Both the position numbers and the translations under genes were made by a program. Of a stretch of DNA of 64,000 nucleotides, positions 57,332 through 64,000 are shown in pieces. Below the pieces are notes generated by a model. It searched no databases and was not told where the DNA came from. It saw only the letters and a program-made list of their open reading frames with translations. This DNA comes from Eustoma russellianum (lineage: Eukaryota; Streptophyta; Magnoliopsida; Gentianales; Gentianaceae), in NCBI GenBank assembly GCA_036186865.1, contig AP025057.1, forward strand, positions 26,391,258 through 26,455,257. Direction: 5' to 3'. The stretch's first letter is position 1, and the number at the start of each line of letters is the position of its first letter.

Positions 57332-58726
57332 TGTTAGGTCCGAAACACACTCTAGAGTGGGGGTGAATAGAGTATTGGCAATTTTGCGGAATTTTCTTTT
57401 ATGTCTCAACTCAAATGGAATTCAAAATCAAAACAAGAATGAGAGATGAGAAGCGATGAATGTGTACACCGGATATAGAGTGGTTCGAATCGTAAATGAT
57501 TCTACTCCACTACCACTTTATTGCCAAAGTGGATTTTCAACAACTACTCTTCTTATTAAAACTAATAAGAACAACCACAGCAAAACTTATACTAACACCT
57601 TAGTGTAAGAAACCACAACAACAACTTCTTACACAAAATACACTTGCGCAACTACATCAACTATAGCTCTAGCAAGAACAACTTCTTGCTACCTTACAAC
57701 TTCAACAAAGTTCTCTCAAGAACTTTCTCACAGTGGGTTGAAGGAAATAGTAGGGTTCACACTTTTTCACTAGTCTAAACACAAACAAGAGATCAATATT
57801 TATGGTTCCTCTTGGGTTAGACTCTCTATCTCTCAATATACAACAATGAAGAATAAAGAAAAGCTTAACAAGCTTTAAGCACTTTTAGAAATATCAGAGA
57901 AGTATACTACAATGAATGATAAAGCTTGATGATGGTGAAAGTGTGTATTTGCCTCATCTAAGCTTCTTCCATTTATAGAAGGAGTTCACCATGTTTTGGA
58001 GCCTTCACCATGTCTTCAAGTCAATCTCCAAGTCTTGAAAAATTGAAAATAGTCTTTAGCCACCCTATGGAGTAATTTGATCTTCAATAGCCACCCTAGA
58101 GAATCTTAGACATGGATAAAATAGTCAAGGAAGCATGTAATATGTTGGAGTAAAGTCCACAAGAAATTTGATCAATATTGGAGAGAGAAAACATGATAAA
58201 TCTCCCTTGGATTTTGGTCGAACATTCAAAAAATTTTGAATTCTGGGGACGTCGATCGATCCATGTGCCAGTGCTGAGAGATCGACGTCCTCCAGAAAGT
58301 CTGCAGTTTTTGAGACCACAGTACATCGATCAATCGATGTCCTTCCTTTGAGAGACTGATGTACATCGATTGATCGATGTCTCCTGGCTGAGAGATCGAT
58401 GTCTTCCAGAAACATTCTGGTTTTGACACTGCCTTACATCGATCGATCGACGTGTCTTCCTGAGAGACTCACATGACGTTGATCGGTCGATGTCACCCTG
58501 GCTAAGAGATCGATGTTGGACCGAGAGTTCTAAACTTGCACAATCTTCACATGGATCGATCCATGTCCCTTCATGAGGGGCTGATGTATGCATTAATCGA
58601 TCCATGTGAGAGATTAACGTCTCAAAATGTGTTTTTCTCATTTTGCTTCAAACTCAAAGTGTGAAATTCTATTTTGGCCCATGCAAAACATCTTTTAACA
58701 TCATCAAAACATTTCATATTTCAACA
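57332..58726 (-). repeat. Element D 3' LTR
   Basis: 1395 bp. In element sense it starts TGTTGAAATATG (58726) and ends GGACCTAACA (57332). Includes a TATA-like TATAAAT (57970-57977, minus strand) and a palindrome array (58248-58622). Confidence 0.88.
58248..58622. repeat. ATCGAT palindrome array in D LTR
   Basis: About seven palindromes (GACGTCGATCGATCCATG 58249, ACATCGATCAATCGATGT 58323, ACATCGATTGATCGATGT 58363, ACATCGATCGATCGACGT 58436, ACGTTGATCGGTCGATGT 58485, ACATGGATCGATCCATGT 58549 and one near 58592) alternate with GAGAGATCGATGT half-sites. Confidence 0.9.
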
Positions 58727-58741
58727 ATCTCTCCCTTTTTG
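58727..58741 (-). other. Polypurine tract of D
   Basis: Minus strand CAAAAAGGGAGAGAT beside the LTR. Confidence 0.88.
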
Positions 58742-60600
58742 ATGATTTCAAAACCATGATTTTAAAAGATGTTTTTGCTACATTTGAACTAACTAGGTGT
58801 CTCAAACTTTGAAATTTACAATCTCCCTATTAGTATATGCATTTTATACTTTCCGTAATAACCAATGTGAACATGATTTTACAACTCCAATGAGTATATC
58901 AAAATGCTTCCCTTTAACTATTTATTCTTCAAAAGACTTCCCCCTCAACCAAACATGAATCAATTGCCAAATTTCCTTAATTAAACATGCATCAATTACT
59001 CCCCCCTCAACCAAACATGCATCAATTACCAAATTTTATCTTTTCACTAGTCATCAACAAAATTAATGTCAAAGCCATCAAACATTAAATATCAAGCATT
59101 TTACTTTTCCATCAAGATTCATAAGCAATAAACAATAAGCCACAATAAGCCAATAAACCTTTCTCTCCCTTTTTGAAAGCATCAAAACAATGATGAGATG
59201 GAAATGTAGGACCTGCAAGGCACCACTAGAAGGGGAGGGGGTTAAATAGTGGGTGCGGAAAATTTGGTTTTTAAAATCGTTTTAATCCAAAAACACAACT
59301 TCTGAAAACAGTTTCTGTTTTCAAGACCTTTTTTGCAATGTTTTAAAAACTAGGTTGCAGGTCTTCAAAAATTCTAAAATTTGGAGAGATATTAGTCTCA
59401 GATGTTCTGAGTATCTCCTAAAATTTTCAAATCAAAATTCAACTTTTGAACCTTTTAAACATCGTTGGTGGTCAGATTGCGCAAATCTGCCAGAAACGGT
59501 AGTCCAACTTGAAAATTTTATTTCGATTAAATGGTGGCTCCAAATGGTCAAAAAATTTAATGACAAACCCCTTACTATGTATTTAATTGGGTTGAAACAG
59601 TTTTGAAAAATTACTTTGTGAAGTTAGTCAAATACGTTCAAAGTCTCAACCTTTGCAAGTCTGAAAATCAGACTGCACTAGTCTCAGAATTATGGACGTT
59701 TGAATGACTTATACTTGTCCAAATGAGTTGAAACTTACGCCAAATAAAACTTAAAACGTGTGGATATGTTTCTGGAAAGTTTCGTGATTTTTGAAATTCG
59801 TTTGATATTTTTAAGATCGCAATGAAAACGATACATTGTGCTGGAAACTGAATGTAAAGTGCTGAAAAGTAGAGAACACAAGGAATTTTATACTGGTTTG
59901 GTTAAATCAACCTACTCTAGTCTTCGAGGACACCTTCCTCGGTTACCACTAAACAAAATAACAGCTTACCACACAGGGTTGATGGAGTTATACACCAACT
60001 CCAACCCTTTATAAACCTCACAAGCAAACACAATGATCACGAACACCACCACCGAACGGATGAAGGTTTGATCACACCTTGATCAACCTTTCACAATACT
60101 AGGCTGTATGGTGGTTTATATGAAGCCTATATAATATTTATGAATATAAATACAATAGGCTTTGAGAGAGAAAGAGAAGAAAGAAGTGTAGAAGAAGAGG
60201 GTCTAGTAAAACGTTTTTGCTATCGAAATTCCAAGACTTGTGTTGTGTTTTATTTGCTCTTCTTCTCTCCTTTTTAACAAATGTGGCTGCCCCCTATTTC
60301 CTTTTCTTCCATTGGAAATTATCTTTTAAGTCCTTGGAAGAATACTTTGTATCATTGTGACATTCACTTGCTTACTTGGCAACACTTCATTGGATGATCA
60401 TCTTGGACTTGCTTACTTGGCACTCATTGATTGGATGAGACTTGTCATTATTTGATGACTGTATAAAGCTGAAAATATCACTTAAAAAATGTGCCAAATT
60501 AATCATAAAAATATTGCCAAAAGTCACATAATCAATCCCACTTAATTTGCAAGACAAATTGATCCTCATTTACTTCAATAAAATCGGCCAACCATTTCTC

Positions 60601-60901
60601 CACATGCTGAAATTTTCAGCATGTGCACTTATTCAAGACATATTCAAATTATTTCCATGTTGGTATTACATTAATCCCTTGAAAATGAAGAATCAAATAT
60701 ATTAAATTGAAGACAAATTTTTGGCCACATTCATTCAACACATGCTGAAATTTTCAGCATGTGTGATATTTCAAATATCTTCTAATTATTTCCATAACAT
60801 CATCAAATCAATCCATTGATATTGAAGAGGCAAATATATCACCATTAATCTCAAGAAATTCGTCCAACTCAATGTACACATGCTGAAATTTTCAGCATGT
60901 G
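60601..60901. repeat. Three identical palindromes at exact 138-bp period (E LTR)
   Basis: The 25-bp palindrome with 12-bp arms CACATGCTGAAA/TTTCAGCATGTG around a central T occurs at 60601-60625, 60739-60763 and 60877-60901. The spacers align (shared AATTATTTCCAT, CAAATATAT, CCAAC/CCACA) but are clearly diverged, while the palindromes are identical. Confidence 0.95.
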
Positions 60902-61788
60902 TCACATCTGTGACATAGTTTGAAACATTACCTTGTGTAGCTCCCTCCTTTATGTCACCAACCTTGTACACTTAATTCTTGGCCAATCAAGATGCTAGAT
61001 AAGCTCCACATATGATCCATCAAGGCTGAGCTTGGCGTGTGACTAGGCTTAAAAATGTGCTAAATTTTATTTTTGCAAACTTTATAAAATAGTGTACAAT
61101 AAGTATACACATATGATATATTCCAATCAGCCCTAAATTGATTTTTCTAGAACACTTTAGAATGTATTGAATATGTAAAAAGTGTCTAGATACATGTTAT
61201 ATGTCATACCAAAAACATTCCATGTGTCGTGTTCGTAGAAAACCGAATTTTCGACTTTTCTCGATTTCGCGATTTTTCTCCGACTGAATTCAAACTTTTT
61301 GCACATGTTATATATATAATGTCACACATAATATACATAGAATAACTTGAATATTCAGCTCTAAAGGCTGAGTTTAAGTGGCGCCCCATTTGCTAAAATG
61401 TTGAATTTGAAATCTCCACAATTTGGCCTTAATTGAGGGTGATTTGTGTGTGCCAACATGGAATGATTTTATGGCTTAATATACCACGTAAGCCACGAAA
61501 TTTTTGGCCATTTTTGAAGTGTAGGGTCTGGCCATCTGTATATGACAATTACATGACACGTTAGCGAAGTTTCGGTAGTCACCCGATAAGACAATTTTTG
61601 GTTTAGAACCTTGTAACGTGTCGTAATAATTTTTTCATCACCATGACTTATATCATATGATATAAGACCAAAATATACTCATAAATATGAGGTAAGTATG
61701 GTGGTGTGACGTTGACATACGTTCGTAAAATATATATTGTGTCGGTAGTACGTTTGAATATATGTGTATAGTGCCTTTTAAAAAAATC

Positions 61789-61791
<3 letters not shown>

Positions 61792-61832
<41 letters not shown>
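61792..61832. repeat. (AT)n microsatellite
   Basis: About twenty AT units inside E's LTR. Confidence 0.97.
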
Positions 61833-61834
<2 letters not shown>

Positions 61835-61915
61835 AAAACGTGTAATAAGAGGTGGAGAAGACTTTCCATTCTTCAATTTGTTGCCTTTGTGCCTTTTCCA
61901 AATATATCTTCATTT

Positions 61916-61978
61916 AATGAACTACTTAGTTCATTTAACTAAGTACTTCACTTAATGAACTAGTTTAGTTCATTAATG
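61916..61978. repeat. Paired AATGAACTA inverted repeats
   Basis: AATGAACTACTTAGTTCATT and AATGAACTAGTTTAGTTCATT, each a short hairpin, separated by TAACTAAGTACTTCACTT-type sequence near the element-sense start of E's LTR. Confidence 0.8.
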
Positions 61979-62194
61979 GTGACACCTGAAAATAGTTCAA
62001 ACACAACAAATGTTTTCCATTTGATGTAAGCCTTAAAGCTTCATGTCTTGTTAGTACGGTAACATTATATATAAACTATATAAGGCAGGTTTCATACAAA
62101 AATGTGTCATGTCATAAAACGTGTCATGCATTTTTTTAGTACACGTTATTTAAATCATGCATTTTGTAATCACTCGAACCCTTTTTTCTCAACA

Positions 62195-62208
62195 ATCTCC
62201 TCCTTTTG
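62195..62208 (-). other. Polypurine tract of E
   Basis: Minus strand CAAAAGGAGGAGAT next to the LTR start. Confidence 0.9.
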
Positions 62209-62364
62209 ATGATTTACAAAATAGCCTAAGTTCATGATTTGAATTTTGAATTATCTCCCCATTGATTTGTGCAATCAATCTCTCTCTCCCCCTTAAATCA
62301 TGCATTCTCTCCCTCTTTATTTTGAAAAGACAATCAAAAGTGCATGTAAGTATGGAAAGAAATA
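62209..62364 (-). other. E 3' untranslated internal region
   Basis: Short noncoding stretch with CTCTCTCCCCC runs; no env-like frame. Confidence 0.7.
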
Positions 62365-62900
62365 TCAAATCAAATCAGCAGAGATCATGCCTAATTTAGA
62401 ACGAAGATTTTCATACGTGGTTTGATTTAGTGCCTTAGTGAAGATGTCGGCTACTTGTGCCTCAGTGCATACATGATCTATGATAATGTCACCATTATTT
62501 ACGTGATCACGAAGGAAATGATATCGTACTTCTATATGCTTGGCCTTAGAGTGTAGCACGGGGTTTTTAGACAAGTTTATGGCACTCATACTATCACAAT
62601 AGATAGGAATACGATTTACCGTGATACCGAAATCAGAAAGTTGTTGTTTTAACCATAGTAATTGTGTGCAGCAAAGACTAAGTGCCATGTATTCAGCTTC
62701 GGTAGTGGTTGCTTGCTTTTTAGAAAACCATGAAATTAGTGAATTTCCTATAAATTGACAAGTGCCACTTGTACTTTTTCTATCTATTTTACATCCACCA
62801 TAATCCGCGTTGGTATAAGCATGCAAGTCAAATTCACAATCTTTATCATACCAAATGCTAAAGTGGGTGTGTGCTTAATACAGCAAAATATTCTTTTCAC
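62365..62900 (-). pseudogene. Element E RNase H
   Basis: The frame 62365-62826 encodes AYTNADYGGCKIDRKSTSG, FIGNSLISWFSKKQATTTEA, SMSAINLSKNPVLHSKAK, HIEVRYHFLRDHV and ADIFTKALNQT. A few codons are missing at SKKQA-TTTEAEY compared with A (no SVALS), and a frame break near 62870 separates it from RT. Confidence 0.9.
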
Positions 62901-64000
62901 AGCATTATAATGAGATACTTTAGGTTGCTTTGAAAACGTACACATATACGTACACTAAACATGATATCAGGTCTACTCACAGTAAGATATAGCAAAGAAC
63001 CAATCATAGACCTATATAAAGCATTATCAAAATCTTTTCCATGTTCATCTCTGTCTAGTTTAGTGGTGACACTCATAGGGGTGGGGGACGGTTTTAGGTT
63101 CTCAAAATTGAACTTTTTAATCATGTCATTTACATATTTAACTTGGCTTATATGTATACCTTTACTCGCTTGTTTAATTTGCAAGCCAAGAAAGTAATTC
63201 AATTCACCATCCATAGACATTTCAAATTCGGATTTCATGCAAGTTTTGAAATCTTCAACAAGTTTATGAGATGTAGATCCAAAAATGATGTCATCAACAT
63301 AAATTTGAATGATTAATAAATCCGATTTATCATGTTTCAAGAATAGAGTGCTATCTATCGTGCCTCTTTTAAAACCATTTTCTAAAAGAAATGTAGCAAA
63401 ACGATCATACCACGCCCTAGGTGCTTGCTTTAAACCGTATAGTGCATTCTTTAATTTATACACGTGATCAGGTTATTTCAAATCTTCAAAACCGGGTAGT
63501 TGTTTCACGTATACTTCTTCTTGTATAAAGCCATTTTAAAATGCACTTTTCACGTCCATTTGATAAAGTTTAAAACCTTTCATGCAAGCAATAGCAAGTA
63601 AAAGTCGTATGGCTTCTAAACGTGCCACGGGTGTAAATGTTTCGTCATAGTCTATTACTTCTTCTTGATTATATCCTTGTGCTACAAGTCTAGCCTTGTT
63701 TCTAACAACTTTTCCTTCTTCATTCATTTTATTTCTAAACACCCACTTTGTGCCTATTATAGTCTTATCTTGTGGTCATGGCACTAAATCTCATATATCA
63801 TTTTTTACGAATTGATTAAGTTCATCATGCATAGCATCAATCCAAGAAGAATCACTCAAAGCATCAAACACATTTTTAGGTTCAATTTCGGATGGCATGA
63901 AATTGGTTTATTTCATCTGGATTTATTCTTCTACCTGGTCTCACACCGTGAGTAATGTCGCCTATAATGAGATCGTGTGGGTGTTCCCTATGCCATCTTG
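62897..64000 (-). pseudogene. Element E reverse transcriptase (extends past window)
   Basis: 62897-63463 holds KNALYGLKQAPRAWYDRFAT, the catalytic IYVDDIIFGSTSH, LNYFLGLQIKQASKGIHISQ and MIGSLLYLTVSRPDIMFSV. 63536-63742 holds NKARLVAQGYNQEEVIDYDE, ARLEAIRLLLAIA and YQMDVKSAF. Breaks near 63470 and 63535. The linker toward integrase (WIDAMHDELNQ, HDLIIGD) reaches the window end. Less damaged than A. Confidence 0.9.

Larger units (their letters stand above)
57332..59204 (-). mobile_element. Copia element D, 3' end (interrupted by E)
   Basis: 3' LTR plus polypurine tract and part of the 3' UTR on the minus strand. The left edge TGTTAGGTCCGAAACAC is the reverse complement of an LTR end. E is inserted at 59205, so the rest of D lies beyond the window. 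Confidence 0.85.
59205..62194 (-). repeat. Element E 3' LTR
   Basis: 2990 bp. In element sense it starts TGTTGAGAAAAAAGG (62194) and ends GCAGGTCCTACA (59205). It has no ATCGAT array but a different palindrome array at 60601-60901 and an (AT)n run. Confidence 0.9.
59205..64000 (-). mobile_element. Copia (SIRE-like) element E, 3' part
   Basis: 3' LTR (59205-62194), polypurine tract, RNase H and RT on the minus strand, running off the window. It is inserted in D's 3' UTR; the left flank is GGAAA (59200-59204), and the matching copy would be beyond 64000. Confidence 0.93.

Noticed and set aside
56931..57350. 139-codon minus-strand frame at the DNA transposon end
   Set aside because: Includes a DFDFDFD run from the (ATCGAA)n repeat and no known domain; GC-rich composition reduces stops.

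Overview
This window is AT-rich nuclear DNA from a flowering plant, probably a eudicot; I cannot name the species. The evidence is layered LTR retrotransposons primed by initiator tRNA-Met (TGGTATCAGAGC primer sites), spliceosomal introns, and a TAPETUM DETERMINANT 1 (TPD1)-like secreted peptide gene. I see one convincing intact host gene (54598-55440, minus strand, two exons) and one decayed host-gene scrap (a UDP-glycosyltransferase PSPG piece near 31550). Nearly everything else is retroelement, solo LTR or short repeat.

Layout. 1-2601 and 25071-26669 are two halves of what looks like an old minus-strand Ty3/Gypsy LTR (K) with a 1.2-kb internal duplication. Into it went Copia element A (2602-25070, plus strand, target duplication ACATA). 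A was then hit twice by its own family: full-length element B (3235-12402, minus) sits in A's 5' LTR, and solo LTR C (18955-21720, TSD TACTA) splits A's RNase H. 26701-30999 is a long minus-strand Gypsy LTR (H). 31000-34656 holds tandem duplications, the UGT scrap, a truncated Copia LTR (J) and featureless AT-rich DNA. 34657-43163 is Gypsy/chromovirus element F (plus) with near-complete pol and a 698-base assembly gap. 43669-53988 is Gypsy element G (plus), which has lost most of gag-pol and carries solo LTR I (46366-49922, TSD ATTGT). 53989-57331 is the host-like stretch with the TPD1-like gene and the end of a probable DNA transposon. 57332-64000 is Copia element D (minus) interrupted by Copia element E (minus), which runs off the window.

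Copia elements A-E and J look like the SIRE/Maximus lineage (long LTRs, RT and RNase H motifs). F and G resemble Tekay-type chromoviruses (GGCGCTACA LTR ends, chromodomain-like tail in G).

Most interesting. (1) The LTRs of four distinct Gypsy families (F, G, H, I) carry, 0.3-0.5 kb before the LTR end, a splice-acceptor-like signal followed at once by a tiny acidic reading frame (core E-Y-D-Y-I-Y-V/I-E-D-G in F and G). Between F and G the codons differ mainly at synonymous third positions, which suggests selection on a peptide. (2) F's pol is interrupted by two insertions of 73 and 67 nt with exact GT...AG ends whose removal restores canonical RT and RNase H sequence, that is, apparent introns inside the RT/RNase H coding region. 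(3) Arrays of ATCGATCGAT-centred palindromes alternating with half-sites occur in LTRs of both Copia and Gypsy elements, and E's LTR has a different palindrome repeated at an exact 138-bp period. Together these suggest that LTRs in this genome carry conserved modules not explained by gag-pol.
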